A stretch of DNA of 64,000 nucleotides. It comes from Sphingomonas sp. NFR15. Lineage in GTDB: Bacteria; Pseudomonadota; Alphaproteobacteria; Sphingomonadales; Sphingomonadaceae. Shown in pieces: positions 42,701 through 50,995 of this stretch. Under the pieces are notes generated by a model. That model ran no database searches, was not told where the DNA came from, and saw only the letters and a list, made by a program, of their open reading frames with translations. A program made the position numbers and the translations under genes. The first letter of the stretch is position 1, and each line of letters opens with the position of its first letter. The stretch spans positions 124,001 through 188,000 of the forward strand of contig NZ_FMWX01000008.1 of NCBI RefSeq assembly GCF_900103265.1. The letters are read 5' to 3'.

Positions 42701-44006
42701 CCAGGGCCTGGGGCGTACCCATCGCACCCACCAGGCGAGCACACCGCTGTTCAGGCCGGTGACCACCGACTGCAAGGGTGAGCTGCGATTCACAAGCACG
42801 ATCGCCCGCCGCCTCGACAGCTTGGGCGCATTGACGCGCGGGCAGCGCCAGACCGGCGGTCAGAACCTCTTCGACCCCGCCGACAACCTTGAAAGCGAAT
42901 ATGCCTGCGCGGCCTTGGTGAGCTGGTTCCATCTGCTTGTCGGTGGAAAGCTGACCAGCATCTCCCACGCCGAGTTCGAGCGTCGCACCGGCCTTGAGCT
43001 CTGTGACAAGGATGGCGTCATGAAGGACGATCTCCCGCCCATTCAGCGGTGGCTCAACCGGATACTCGCGCTGCCGATCGCTTTGCAGAACAAGATCTTC
43101 GACGAGTTCCTCTCGCTCGTCGAGACCCGCGTCTCCGCCGCGCGCGAGGCCGGTCGCCTGGATGTCGGCGTCGAGACCATCCTCGTCGACACGGCAACCC
43201 TGATCGACGACACCTTGCTACGGACCGATCCGCTGAGCGGCGCGACCTCCCATCTCCTTACGATCGAGATCGCCCGGCGCCGGACGCCGGTTTCACTGGA
43301 GCGGATCCTCCGAATCGGAGACTGCGACGGCACGGCAGAGTTCATGGTGAACGCCAAATCCGGAAAGGTGGCACTTCAAACGCGGGCCCGCGCGCTCATG
43401 GAAGAGAAGGAGGGCACGCCTATTCCGCGCATCGAGCTCACGCGTCCGACCCGCCGGGAATATATGCGCGAAGACGACCTCTATGAGAGCGCCTGGACAC
43501 CGATCGACCGCGAGGCCTTCTGTGCGAAGTGGCTCGAAGAAGCTGAGGAGGCCGCGAACAAGGTCGACACCGAAACCATCCGGCTTGCTACCGGTCTTCT
43601 CCTTCCAATCTGGTCCGCGCTTCCGAGCGATCATCTCGTGGTCAACAGGATCGCCGACAAGGCTGGCAATTCCTGGCTTGGACGCCTCGTCTTCGACGAG
43701 CACGTCGTTCAACTGTTCACGAAACTCGGCATCGGTCAGGCCGAGACCCTGCCGGCACCCAATATCGTCAAATCGGCCCTGTCTGGTCGAAGCGTCGATC
43801 TCACGCGCCCGTTCCCGATGACCATCAAGCGTGCGCTTGTGAATGGTTCGTCGCGCATCGAATTGGTCGGCGCGCCGCCCAGTCAGCTTGCATGGCTCAA
43901 GTCGCTCGGTTGTTTCACCGAGGTGATCCAATATCGCACGCGGGTATTCCTGCCAGTCCGGAGCGCGGCTGACATCGTCGAGCGGCTTATTGCCGTGACC
44001 GGCTAA
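39783..44006 (+). CDS. methyltransferase/helicase fusion, strawberry-notch type, DarB-like
   Basis: 1407 residues from the ATG at 39783. N-terminal N6-adenine methyltransferase-like domain with VLEPSAGNGLLVAQLGAH (SAM loop, about residue 140) and LILMNPPFSRS (NPPF motif, about 192). A superfamily-2 helicase follows: GDGTGAGKGRQIAACI (Walker A, about 467), FDEAHEMGG (Walker B, about 576), and the C-terminal helicase part with QGLGRTHRTHQ. The layout matches phage P1 DarB, which travels with DNA and blocks type I restriction, and similar proteins in large plasmids. Anti-restriction is therefore the leading idea; it could also serve DNA processing in conjugation. Confidence 0.88.
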   Translation: MTDLIDALASSERAAASALLPLIRSGQAVSRADLNMSMAQAFGGSDADGRWSQRASFEVLEYALALHTRAPGWKLTSFDDVRAVIDLAHRLPTQTVRSEDQIEWQQFSTPIDIAAVAVLLANVQPDDVVLEPSAGNGLLVAQLGAHQTLHLNELDHARRGRLGRVFPDAIVTGHDGATLNSALAASERPTLILMNPPFSRSLGRGADDYAAVRHLQAALRRLQPGGRLVAIMPDWFGPSARMRDHYETVLRDVTLRTAIRLEKCYLKHGTSIAVRLFVIDKVPGKAPPATIQRSSVADLLDVLTIHERASSRRDLPTPTPKRMSGVSMFRAVKSSRPAQRAYHAPVRNDVLPVDYAKLGTPAPLLDQTGVYLPYRPSRIVFDKAGEHPTALVESVAMGSIPAPIPDYVPSLPERTVSERLLSASQLETVVYAGHAWAQWIPGNFKPDKEGVGLILAEDGHTYRKGFFLGDGTGAGKGRQIAACILDNWLQGRRRNIWVSKNAPLLEDARRDWTALGGLSGDIQPLSNWKIDEPIGLDQGVLFVSYPTLRSMRGDSTRLKQIIDWAGPDFEGVIAFDEAHEMGGVAGGEGALGAKDGSQQGICGVLLQNHLPAARILYASATGASVVNNLAYAVRLGLWGPGTAFPDREQFISGISKGGIAAMELVARDLKATGLYVARALSFAGVEYEILRHELTPAQIEIYDTYAEAWSIIHQNMERALELTGVVDGLENATLNSGAKASARSRFESTKQRFFGQVLLSMKLPTVIAAVREHLKANQSVVMQLVTTAESILDRRLGSLSPDERAELEIDLSPREYVIDYLERAFPTRQMRVFTDDTGAQRSLPMEDDAGNPVYNPEAEAARARLIEHLCALPPITSALDGILEQFGHHDVAEVTGRTKRLVSTADGRQKLENRSARTSQAEAAAFMQGRKRILVFSDAGGTGRSYHASRDVPNQQQRVHLLLEPGWRADRAIQGLGRTHRTHQASTPLFRPVTTDCKGELRFTSTIARRLDSLGALTRGQRQTGGQNLFDPADNLESEYACAALVSWFHLLVGGKLTSISHAEFERRTGLELCDKDGVMKDDLPPIQRWLNRILALPIALQNKIFDEFLSLVETRVSAAREAGRLDVGVETILVDTATLIDDTLLRTDPLSGATSHLLTIEIARRRTPVSLERILRIGDCDGTAEFMVNAKSGKVALQTRARALMEEKEGTPIPRIELTRPTRREYMREDDLYESAWTPIDREAFCAKWLEEAEEAANKVDTETIRLATGLLLPIWSALPSDHLVVNRIADKAGNSWLGRLVFDEHVVQLFTKLGIGQAETLPAPNIVKSALSGRSVDLTRPFPMTIKRALVNGSSRIELVGAPPSQLAWLKSLGCFTEVIQYRTRVFLPVRSAADIVERLIAVTG

Positions 44007-44042
44007 TCCGGGGCGTCAGCGTCATCGTCCTCAGGCAGGCCT

Positions 44043-44062
44043 GAGAGAAAGGGAAGGGGGAG
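44043..44062 (+). promoter_or_regulatory. polypurine leader element 3
   Basis: GAGAGAAAGGGAAGGGGGAG, followed by a perfect GTCCGG/CCGGAC hairpin (44073-44090) and an AGAAGGAG ribosome site. Confidence 0.55.
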
Positions 44063-44109
44063 CTGGGATGGTGTCCGGGATTTGCCGGACGCCAGAAGGA
44101 GTGACCCCA

Positions 44110-46203
44110 GTGATCCGGACTATCAAGCTCAACAAACTGCGTCTTTCGCCGGTCAACGTCCGCACCGCGCCGGACGAGCAGCTTCAGATCGAACCGATGG
44201 CGGCGAGCATCGAAGCCGAAGGCGTGCTGCAGAACCTTCTTATCACGCCGGCCAAAAAGCCGCGCGGCATGTTCGAGGTGTTCGACGGCGGCCGCCGGTG
44301 GCGGGCTCTGCGCCTTCTTGCCGATCGCGGCACGATTTCGGACGCCGACTTTGACGTCCCGGTCATGGTGCTGACGGGCAACGACGCAGAGCTCTCCGAG
44401 AAGTCGACCGCGACCAACTTCCACCAGCTCAAGATGACGCCCGCCGAGGAATGCCGAGCGTTCCAACATTTCATTGGGTCGACCGGTGATCTCGATGCCG
44501 TCGCCAAGCGCTTCGGTGTCACGCGTCGGTTCGTCGAAGGTCGTTTGCGCCTGGCGTCGCTCGCCGAGCCGATCTTCGAAGCGCTCAGCCGCGGCGAGAT
44601 CACCCTCGACATCGCCAAGGCCTATGCTTCGACCGAGAACCAGGAGAAGCAGCTCCTCGTCTGGAATGGGTATCAGACGAACTATGTTACGGCCGACACG
44701 ATCCGCCGTGTCATTGCGAACGAGACGATGAAGGCCAGCGATCCGATCGCAGTCCTGGTCGGCGAGGCGCGCTATCGTGAAGCCGGCGGCAAGATCGATG
44801 GCGACCTGTTCACCGACGGCAACGACCGCTGGATTGATCCGGAGATCGCGCATCGTCTCGCCGGCGAGATCATGGAAACCGAAGCGAAGCGTATCGGCGA
44901 GGAGACCGGCCTCGCCTGGATCCGGCCCATCGCCAGCAACTATGCCCACAACGCTGCACAGGGGCTGTACCGAGCGATCCTGCAGCAGCCTCCCCTTACG
45001 GAGGAGCAGGCCGCGCGTCTGGCCGAGATTGAGGAGCGGCGCACCATGCTCGAAGCCGAGATGGAGGAGGGCGACCTCTCCGACGAGGCGTTCAAGCTGT
45101 TGGATCAGGAAGATGATCGCCTCATCGCCGAGGCCGAGACGATTGAAAACCGTCCTCCGGTCCTGCCTGAAGCCATGAAAGGCCACGTCGGCGCCTTCCT
45201 GCTCCTCACGCCGCAGGGCGAAATGCGGTTGGATACCCAGTATTACGGCGAGCAGGAGCTGGTGATCGACGAACCTGACGGCGCAGACGGCGACGATCAC
45301 GAGGACCGCGAAGGTGAGGGCGCCCGCGAGCGGGGCAACAGTAGTTCCGAGCCGAAATACCGACCCGAAGCCGTCGCGCCCGGTGGCAAGCCGCTCAGCG
45401 CCCGGCTCTACGACGAGCTCTCGGTCCAGCGCCGCGACATCCTCGCGTCCTGTATCCTGGCTCAACCGGCGCTCGCGCTCGACTATGCGCTGTTCGTCAT
45501 GGTCGATGCGCGAACCAACTCGGCGTCGCGTTACCTCAGCTCGGTCAAATACGGGACCACCATCCGCGCGAGCAGCCCTCAGGATCCGGTCTCGGGCGAC
45601 CTGCCGGCGTCCCGCGCCCGCGACTATCTCGCCGAGGCTCGGGACGGGCTGGACGCAGCCTGGACGGAGCCCGAGTGCGAGGTCGAGCGGTTCGAGGCAT
45701 TCCGGGCGCTCGACGACGACAGCAAGGCCAATTGGCTCGCCTACATCGTCGCGCTCTCGCTCGAGGCAAAACCCGGTTACTCGAACGAGCAGATCGCGCT
45801 GCACAACCGCCTCGCTTCGATCCTCGAGATTGACGTCGCGAGCTGGTGGCGGCCGACCTCGGAGAACTTCTTTGACCGGGTCAACAAGGGCAGCATCCTC
45901 AGCCTGCTCACGGAGATCGGCGGTCCAGCGCTGACCGTTCGCCACACGTCCCTCAAGAAGACCGAGATCTCGGAGAGCTGTCAGAAGCTGTTCGCCGGTG
46001 AGGTGATCGTCGAGCCCGAGGTCAAGGAAGCCGCCCTCGCCTGGGTGCCCAATGCGATGCGGTTCCTCGATCGGACATCGGAAACCCCCGTCGATCCGAC
46101 CGCAGAAGCAACTGACGAGGCTCCCGAGGCCGAGGACGAGGGGGCCACTGACGAGGTGGCGCCCATCGCCGACGAAGAGCTCGGGGAATCCGTGGCCGCC
46201 TGA
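44110..46203 (+). CDS. ParB-like nuclease-domain protein (ParB/RepB/Spo0J family), 697 aa
   Basis: The GTG at 44110 (VIRTIKLNKLRLSPVNVRTA) is preferred because AGAAGGAG sits 8 bases upstream and homologues begin this way; an ATG at 44068 lies within the leader hairpin. ParB N-domain (PMAASIEAEGVLQNLLITPA, FEVFDGGRRWRAL), central HTH (LDAVAKRFGVTRRFVEGRLR), then a 450-residue C-terminal region with an acidic linker and no known fold. Twice the length of a partition ParB. Such proteins sit next to the strawberry-notch gene in many plasmids and are not part of parABS. Confidence 0.85.
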   Translation: MIRTIKLNKLRLSPVNVRTAPDEQLQIEPMAASIEAEGVLQNLLITPAKKPRGMFEVFDGGRRWRALRLLADRGTISDADFDVPVMVLTGNDAELSEKSTATNFHQLKMTPAEECRAFQHFIGSTGDLDAVAKRFGVTRRFVEGRLRLASLAEPIFEALSRGEITLDIAKAYASTENQEKQLLVWNGYQTNYVTADTIRRVIANETMKASDPIAVLVGEARYREAGGKIDGDLFTDGNDRWIDPEIAHRLAGEIMETEAKRIGEETGLAWIRPIASNYAHNAAQGLYRAILQQPPLTEEQAARLAEIEERRTMLEAEMEEGDLSDEAFKLLDQEDDRLIAEAETIENRPPVLPEAMKGHVGAFLLLTPQGEMRLDTQYYGEQELVIDEPDGADGDDHEDREGEGARERGNSSSEPKYRPEAVAPGGKPLSARLYDELSVQRRDILASCILAQPALALDYALFVMVDARTNSASRYLSSVKYGTTIRASSPQDPVSGDLPASRARDYLAEARDGLDAAWTEPECEVERFEAFRALDDDSKANWLAYIVALSLEAKPGYSNEQIALHNRLASILEIDVASWWRPTSENFFDRVNKGSILSLLTEIGGPALTVRHTSLKKTEISESCQKLFAGEVIVEPEVKEAALAWVPNAMRFLDRTSETPVDPTAEATDEAPEAEDEGATDEVAPIADEELGESVAA

Positions 46204-46270
46204 TCCGCGATCACGGTGCCGACCCGGCGGCCGTCCGGTTTCGCCGCCGGCCATTCCCCACTGAGTGACG

Positions 46271-46300
46271 GACCGCCGGTGCTCCCCAGCATCGGCGGTC
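46271..46300 (+). terminator. hairpin between the ParB-like and ArdC-like genes
   Basis: GACCGCCGGTGCT and AGCATCGGCGGTC pair across CCCC, followed by TCCCTTTCC. Either a terminator for the upstream gene or an attenuator for the ArdC-like gene. Confidence 0.55.
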
Positions 46301-46328
46301 TCCCTTTCCAGCCATGGGATCGACCGAT

Positions 46329-47282
46329 ATGCCCACGAAGCAGAAGCCGAACCGCGATGTCGCGGCCGAAATCACCAACCTGATCATCCGCAAGCTTGAA
46401 GAGGGCGTTGCACCCTGGAGCCGCCCGTGGCGGGTGAGCGGTGCCGGCGGCCGTCCGCTCCGTCATTGCGGCACGCCCTACACCGGCATCAACGTCCTCT
46501 ACCTCTGGGCGATTGCGGACGCGCAGGGATACCGCTCGCGCTACTGGATGACATATCGCCAGGCGGAAACCTTGGGCGGAAACGTCCGTCGAGGCGAGCA
46601 GGGCTCCCTCTCGGTCTACTATTCCAGCTTCAAGAAGACCGAAGCTGACCCCATTACTGGCGCCGAGACCGAGCGGAGCATCCGCTTCCTGCGCCATTAC
46701 ATCGTCTTCAACGCCGATCAGATCGACGGTTTGCCGGCCTATTTCTATCCCGCTGACGAAGATCCGGCACCGACCGATCCTTCTGCCCGCCAGGCTGAGA
46801 TCGACGACTTCTTCCACGCGATCCCGGCGGACGTGCGCCATGGCGGAGACCGGGCATTCTTCCACCCCACCTTCGATTATATCCAGATGCCGCATCAACG
46901 GTCGTTCAAGACCATGGACCACTACGCCTCGACCCGGGCTCATGAGACCGTCCACTGGTCGGGCGGGACGGCCCGTCTGGCCCGGACCTTCGGAAAGCGG
47001 TTCGGAGACAGGGCCTATAGCTTCGAGGAGCTGGTCGCCGAGATTGGAAGCGGCCTCGTCTGCGCCCATCTCGGCCTACCGAACGAGCTGCATGACAATC
47101 ATGCCAGCTATGTCGCCCACTGGCTCGGCATCCTGCGCGCCGACAAGACCGCGATCATCCACGCCGCTTCCAAGGCCGAGCAAGCTTTCAACTATCTGCT
47201 CGCCTTCGGGGCGACCGGGGTCGCGACCGTTTCCACGGACGTTCGGTCCGGGGCCGATGAGCAACTCGCAGAGGCCGCCTGA
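46329..47282 (+). CDS. ArdC-like antirestriction protein (ssDNA-binding domain plus zincin metallopeptidase)
   Basis: 317 residues. The N-terminal ArdC domain (VAAEITNLIIRKLEEGVAPW, then GTPYTGINVLYLW) binds single-stranded DNA; the C-terminal polyvalent zinc metallopeptidase has HETVH at 205-209 and a downstream acid in EELVAEIGSG. ArdC of plasmid pSA protects incoming single-stranded DNA in conjugation. An ATG at 46314 would add five residues. Close neighbours are the DarB-like and ParB-like genes. Confidence 0.92.
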   Translation: MPTKQKPNRDVAAEITNLIIRKLEEGVAPWSRPWRVSGAGGRPLRHCGTPYTGINVLYLWAIADAQGYRSRYWMTYRQAETLGGNVRRGEQGSLSVYYSSFKKTEADPITGAETERSIRFLRHYIVFNADQIDGLPAYFYPADEDPAPTDPSARQAEIDDFFHAIPADVRHGGDRAFFHPTFDYIQMPHQRSFKTMDHYASTRAHETVHWSGGTARLARTFGKRFGDRAYSFEELVAEIGSGLVCAHLGLPNELHDNHASYVAHWLGILRADKTAIIHAASKAEQAFNYLLAFGATGVATVSTDVRSGADEQLAEAA

Positions 47283-47322
47283 CGGGGCGCTTTCCTCCAC
47301 TCGATCGACAAGGAGTTCAGCC

Positions 47323-47931
47323 ATGGGATGGCTCACCATGCCTTTTGCCTCGATGGGCGGACACCCCACCGCCAAGGCTTATCTCGATGCCCAATTCACC
47401 TACACACGCGAGGTCGATGGCGGCTCCAAAGGGCTGCGGGTTCTGGCCTCATCCTGTTCCCAAAACCGCACCTATTATGCGGCCACCCAGATCATGACCA
47501 ATGGCGTCGGCGGTGAAATCTTCGCCATCGTCTGCAAGGTCCACTGGTGCCCGGGCAGCAAGACCGGCGAGCAGTTCGGCTATAAGGACATGGAGGAATC
47601 CATGGGCCCTTGTGAGGACGATTGTCCGCAGAGCATCCTCGATCTCCTGACCCCGACTAATAATGAGCACGCCCAGGACTGGCGCCGCCGTTGCCGCGCC
47701 CGGCTCGAGCGCCGCGCCCGCAAGATCGAGGATGGCGACAGGATCAGGCTCGAAACGCCGCTCAAGTTCGTCGACGGACATACCGGGTCGGAGTTCATCG
47801 TCGAGAAGCGCGGCCGACGGCTCAGCTTCCGTGATCCCGACACCTGCCAACGCTACCGGATCACGGGCTTCCGTGACCTGGCATGGCAGTTGGTGCCGGT
47901 GACCAAGGTCCATAAGACCATCTTTGCCTGA
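47323..47931 (+). CDS. conserved plasmid protein, DUF6927-like
   Basis: 202 residues with an AAGGAG ribosome site. The sequence has a beta-rich first half (SQNRTYYAATQIMTNGVGGE, then IFAIVCKVHWCPG), a Cys pair in MGPCEDDCPQ that could bind metal, a basic helix (RRRCRARLERRARKIED) and a beta-rich end. It matches a family I know only as DUF6927, found beside ArdC genes on sphingomonad plasmids. Function unknown. Confidence 0.65.
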   Translation: MGWLTMPFASMGGHPTAKAYLDAQFTYTREVDGGSKGLRVLASSCSQNRTYYAATQIMTNGVGGEIFAIVCKVHWCPGSKTGEQFGYKDMEESMGPCEDDCPQSILDLLTPTNNEHAQDWRRRCRARLERRARKIEDGDRIRLETPLKFVDGHTGSEFIVEKRGRRLSFRDPDTCQRYRITGFRDLAWQLVPVTKVHKTIFA

Positions 47932-47973
47932 GGCGCGTAGCCTGTATCAGGCCTCCATCGACGAGGAGCACCC

Positions 47974-48174
47974 ATGTTCGCCCAGACTGACGGCTTGTCA
48001 CCCAAGCGTCTCCTGCTCTGCAGCCGAGAGAACGCCAACCGCGTGGCGTCGCGATTGTTCGACGAGCGATGCGAGCCGCTGAGCATCGTGCGCACGGTCA
48101 ATCCGCTTCAACCCTTCCGCGTCTGCACATCGCCGTCGACGACCGACATGGTCGAGGTAGAGATGGTTTCGTGA
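47974..48174 (+). CDS. small hypothetical plasmid protein, 66 aa
   Basis: ATG at 47974 has a GAGGAG ribosome site. Sequence MFAQTDGLSPKRLLLCSREN, then a short alpha/beta pattern ending in VEMVS. Its TGA overlaps the next start (TGATG), so it is coupled to the nuclease gene. No family recognised. Confidence 0.5.
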   Translation: MFAQTDGLSPKRLLLCSRENANRVASRLFDERCEPLSIVRTVNPLQPFRVCTSPSTTDMVEVEMVS

Positions 48175-48680
48175 TGCGGCATACGACCGGCCTCATGCTC
48201 GCGGTGCTTGCAATGACCGCCGCGGCCTCGCCGGCGAAGCCGCAAACCTTCGATGCGCAGGCCCGAGCCCTCGATGGCGATACGGTCGCGGTCGATTTCA
48301 GGCTGCTTGGGGTTGATGCGTTCGAGCGCCGGCAGCTCTGTCAGAAGGTCGCCGGCTGCTGGCAATGCGGCAAGGCCGCACAGGATTTCGCGGCGAATGC
48401 GCTCCGCTCGAAGAAAGCATCGATCCAGCTGACGCCCTCATCCAGCTACGGTCGCCCAGTCGCGATCGTGACCGTCGATGGGCAGGATCTTGGCGAGCGG
48501 ATGATCCGCGCCGGCCTCGCCGTGCCCGAGACCCAATATCTGCGCGACGATTCGGCCCGAGCGGCGCGATATCAGTCGGCATTCACCCAGGCGAAAGCCC
48601 GCAGGGCAGGGGCCTTTGCCGGGACGTGGCTCGAACCGTCCCGTTGGCGGCATGGCGAAAGGCTGCGCTGCGAGCGCTGA
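48174..48680 (+). CDS. secreted thermonuclease-family (SNase-like) protein
   Basis: 168 residues with a signal peptide (MRHTTGLMLAVLAMTAAASP). The SNase fold is recognisable: ALDGDTVAVDFRLLGVDAFE (Asp, Arg, Glu of the calcium/phosphate site), then YGRPVAIVTVDGQDLGERMI and RAGLA. The usual DAPE is DAFE. Exported, it could degrade DNA or RNA outside the cytoplasm; plasmids commonly carry such genes near transfer functions. Confidence 0.85.
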   Translation: MRHTTGLMLAVLAMTAAASPAKPQTFDAQARALDGDTVAVDFRLLGVDAFERRQLCQKVAGCWQCGKAAQDFAANALRSKKASIQLTPSSSYGRPVAIVTVDGQDLGERMIRAGLAVPETQYLRDDSARAARYQSAFTQAKARRAGAFAGTWLEPSRWRHGERLRCER

Positions 48681-48684
48681 CGAT

Positions 48685-49173
48685 TCAGTCGGTCAGCGCC
48701 GGGTCCGCCCACCAGGACGGGCCCTGCTCGAAATCGGCATCCAACTTGACCATCGGCCCGTCGGGCGAATCGGCCACATAGGGATTGGTCAGCGGCATCC
48801 GCGAACCCTTCCGCCGCTTCTGCTCGCCCGCGACCCGGCCACGGCGCTCAAGAAGGTCTTCAAGCCATTCGAGATCGTCGAGCATCGCGACGACGCCCCG
48901 TCCCGCGAGGCAAAAATAGACGCAGCGCTGGAAATCGTCCGCCCCGTCGTTCGCGAGGATCGCAGTCAGCTTTGCCTTGCCCGAGGGCTCGCCCTCATGG
49001 ACCCAAGCCACCGCCTGTCGCAGCTCGCGCACTGAATAATAGGCGTCCTCTACGTCCATGCCGATCGACGCGTTTGCGATCATCCGGCGCGTCGGCCGAT
49101 TCTCGGCATCCAGCGCCGCGTCACGAAGCGTGATGTCGAGGTCGAAGCGGTCGCGAAATTTGTCTGTCCTCAT
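48685..49173 (-). CDS. conserved plasmid hypothetical protein, 162 aa
   Basis: ATG at 49173 with an AGGAG site, starting MRTDKFRDRFDLDITLRDAA. A helical centre (VRELRQAVAWVHEGEPSGKA, AMLDDLEWLEDLLERRGR) and a polar tail ending SWWADPALTD. Not recognised. It is the only minus-strand gene in a long plus-strand block, convergent with the nuclease gene and divergent from the DpdA-like gene. Confidence 0.6.
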   Translation of the reverse strand: MRTDKFRDRFDLDITLRDAALDAENRPTRRMIANASIGMDVEDAYYSVRELRQAVAWVHEGEPSGKAKLTAILANDGADDFQRCVYFCLAGRGVVAMLDDLEWLEDLLERRGRVAGEQKRRKGSRMPLTNPYVADSPDGPMVKLDADFEQGPSWWADPALTD

Positions 49174-49251
49174 GGCGAATCTCCTGCGCGACGGAACGTA
49201 ACGTGAACACGCGAGACCGTCAACCGGGACCGCCATTCCATGGAGCACCCC

Positions 49252-50262
49252 ATGTCGATCGAGATCATCGTCGGACTTCCGCATCTCGGTGAGGGCCCAA
49301 TCCTCGCGAGGACACGGTCGTTGCGCCAAGCCGCGCTCATTTCTGCAAACTGTCTCTCGTGCTGGTCCGAGAAGCGGGGCTGGCGGGAATGGATCGGATG
49401 GCGGCTGCGCCAACTCGCCAACGCTGATGGTCTTGCTGCACTTTGTCTCGATTCCGCCGGCTTCGTCGCCACCGCCCGCTATGGCGGGTTTCCCTGGTCG
49501 CTTCCCGACTATGTCGCGCTGGCCGCGGCCTACCCGTTCCGCTGGTGGGCCAGTGCCGACTATTGCGTCGAGGCCGAGATCGCGCGCGATCGTGATGGGG
49601 TCATCGATCGCATCTCGCGGACCATCCGCGCCAATCGCGATTGCCGCAGGCTCGCCGAAGATCATGGGATCGTCGCGACCTTGATGCCTGTCATCCAAGG
49701 CCGTCTGCCCGAGGACTATGGGCGCTGTGTCGACGCCCTTCGGACGGCGATGAAACCCGGCGCCCTTATCGGCGTCGGCAGTATGTGCCGCCGGCCCGTT
49801 CACGGACCAGAAGGGTTGATCGCCGTCATCGATCATCTCGACCAGATCCTGCCGGTGGGCGTGCGTCTTCACGTCTTCGGCGCCAAGGGCGAGGTGCTGC
49901 CCTACCTCCTCCCGTTCAGCCACAGGGTCGCTTCGATCGATAGCCAAGCTTACGGCGTCGGCGCCCGCCGGTCCGCGCGCAAGGCCGGGGTCTCGAAGAC
50001 CGACCGCTTTGTCGCCCAACATCTGGAGGACTGGGTCGGCGCACAGCACGACCGGCTCTCACGGCGGCCGCGACGCCTTCCGTCGATCGCGCATCCGTCG
50101 ATCGACGTGACACCGAGCGATCCGTGGGAAGCGGCGATTGCCCAGGCCCGCGCAGAAATCCGCGCCCTGATCGAGTCCGGCGATCTCGACCATGATGAGC
50201 TGACCTTCCCGTGGATCGAGCAATGGGCGGCCGACATCTACCGGGACGGCTTCGCCGGCTGA
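49252..50262 (+). CDS. DpdA-like transglycosylase (TGT-superfamily, queuine-tRNA-ribosyltransferase-like)
   Basis: 336 residues. The segment ALIGVGSMCRRPVHGPEGLI followed by LHVFGAKGEVLPYL and SIDSQAYGVGAR matches the barrel end of the tRNA-guanine transglycosylase superfamily as seen in DpdA-type proteins, which swap guanine for a 7-deazaguanine in DNA. The cognate preQ0-making genes are not in this window. It may therefore modify plasmid DNA with base supplied by the host, or act on tRNA. Family call is by pattern; catalytic Asp not assigned with certainty. Confidence 0.68.
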   Translation: MSIEIIVGLPHLGEGPILARTRSLRQAALISANCLSCWSEKRGWREWIGWRLRQLANADGLAALCLDSAGFVATARYGGFPWSLPDYVALAAAYPFRWWASADYCVEAEIARDRDGVIDRISRTIRANRDCRRLAEDHGIVATLMPVIQGRLPEDYGRCVDALRTAMKPGALIGVGSMCRRPVHGPEGLIAVIDHLDQILPVGVRLHVFGAKGEVLPYLLPFSHRVASIDSQAYGVGARRSARKAGVSKTDRFVAQHLEDWVGAQHDRLSRRPRRLPSIAHPSIDVTPSDPWEAAIAQARAEIRALIESGDLDHDELTFPWIEQWAADIYRDGFAG

Positions 50263-50264
50263 TC

Positions 50265-50290
50265 GGGGAGAAAGGAGAGAGGGGGAGGGG
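50265..50290 (+). promoter_or_regulatory. polypurine leader element 4
   Basis: A 26-base purine run (GGGGAGAAAGG, then AGAGAGGGGGAGGGG) directly after the stop of the DpdA-like gene, with a GAGC/GCTC hairpin before the ATG at 50331. Confidence 0.55.
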
Positions 50291-50330
50291 CGGTTGAGCC
50301 GATTTGTGCTCGAGACCGGAGATCCTCCCC

Positions 50331-50975
50331 ATGACCTACGACGTCGCCATGCGCCACCAGCAAGCGCTTGATCCTAGCTCGCTGATCACGGTCGGCACCA
50401 CTCTCCACGCCATCGGCGCCGCGATCAAGGACTGCCGCAACGCTGGCAAGGATGCCGAAACCGATCCTGCCGTGATCCTGCTCGTTCGCCATCTCCATGC
50501 GGTTTGCGAGGATCGGCCGTCCAGCCTGGAGCTTCGCCGCACCTGCATGGACCAGATCGCCGAAATTCGCCGGACCCCGGTACTTCGAAACCTGGCCTAT
50601 CGCGGTGTCAGCTATGACGAGACCGCCAAGCGGCTTTTCCATTCCGAGGGCCGCTCCGCGATGCGGCGCCTGGCCGACGCCCTGGGTCTTTCCGATGGAA
50701 GCTATGACATTCGCTCCAACAAGGGCGGCCCTGCGGTCTCCGGCGAAATCACGCTCCATGGCGAGGAGGCCTGGGTGCAGCTCTCGCTGGGCGGTTCGGG
50801 CCAAGGCCGGGAAGTCCTCTATCGCCGGGTTCGCGGCCGCGACGACCACTGCGGCGATCGCAATCACTGGGCATCGGTCAATGACCTCATGGCGCCCGAT
50901 CGTTTCGCGACCCGCCTGGTGCGCGACCTGCGCCTTACCTCGCCGGTTGAACAGCCCATGCGCCTCTTTGCCTGA
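50331..50975 (+). CDS. hypothetical plasmid protein, 214 aa
   Basis: Starts MTYDVAMRHQQALDPSSLIT. The first half is helical (TVGTTLHAIGAAIKDCRNAG, ILLVRHLHAVCEDRPSSLEL) and the second half beta-rich (VSGEITLHGEEAWVQLSLGG, EVLYRRVRGRDDHCG). No family recognised. It lies between the DpdA-like and Mom-like genes in one direction with short gaps, so a role in the same process is possible. Confidence 0.58.
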   Translation: MTYDVAMRHQQALDPSSLITVGTTLHAIGAAIKDCRNAGKDAETDPAVILLVRHLHAVCEDRPSSLELRRTCMDQIAEIRRTPVLRNLAYRGVSYDETAKRLFHSEGRSAMRRLADALGLSDGSYDIRSNKGGPAVSGEITLHGEEAWVQLSLGGSGQGREVLYRRVRGRDDHCGDRNHWASVNDLMAPDRFATRLVRDLRLTSPVEQPMRLFA

Positions 50976-50995
50976 AGTCGACGGAGGCCGAGCAT

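Noticed and set aside
43987..46254. A 755-codon open frame antisense to the ParB-like gene
   Set aside because: Its translation is low-complexity (Arg/Gly/Leu/Glu) with no domain pattern, and the plus strand encodes a clear ParB-like protein with a ribosome site.
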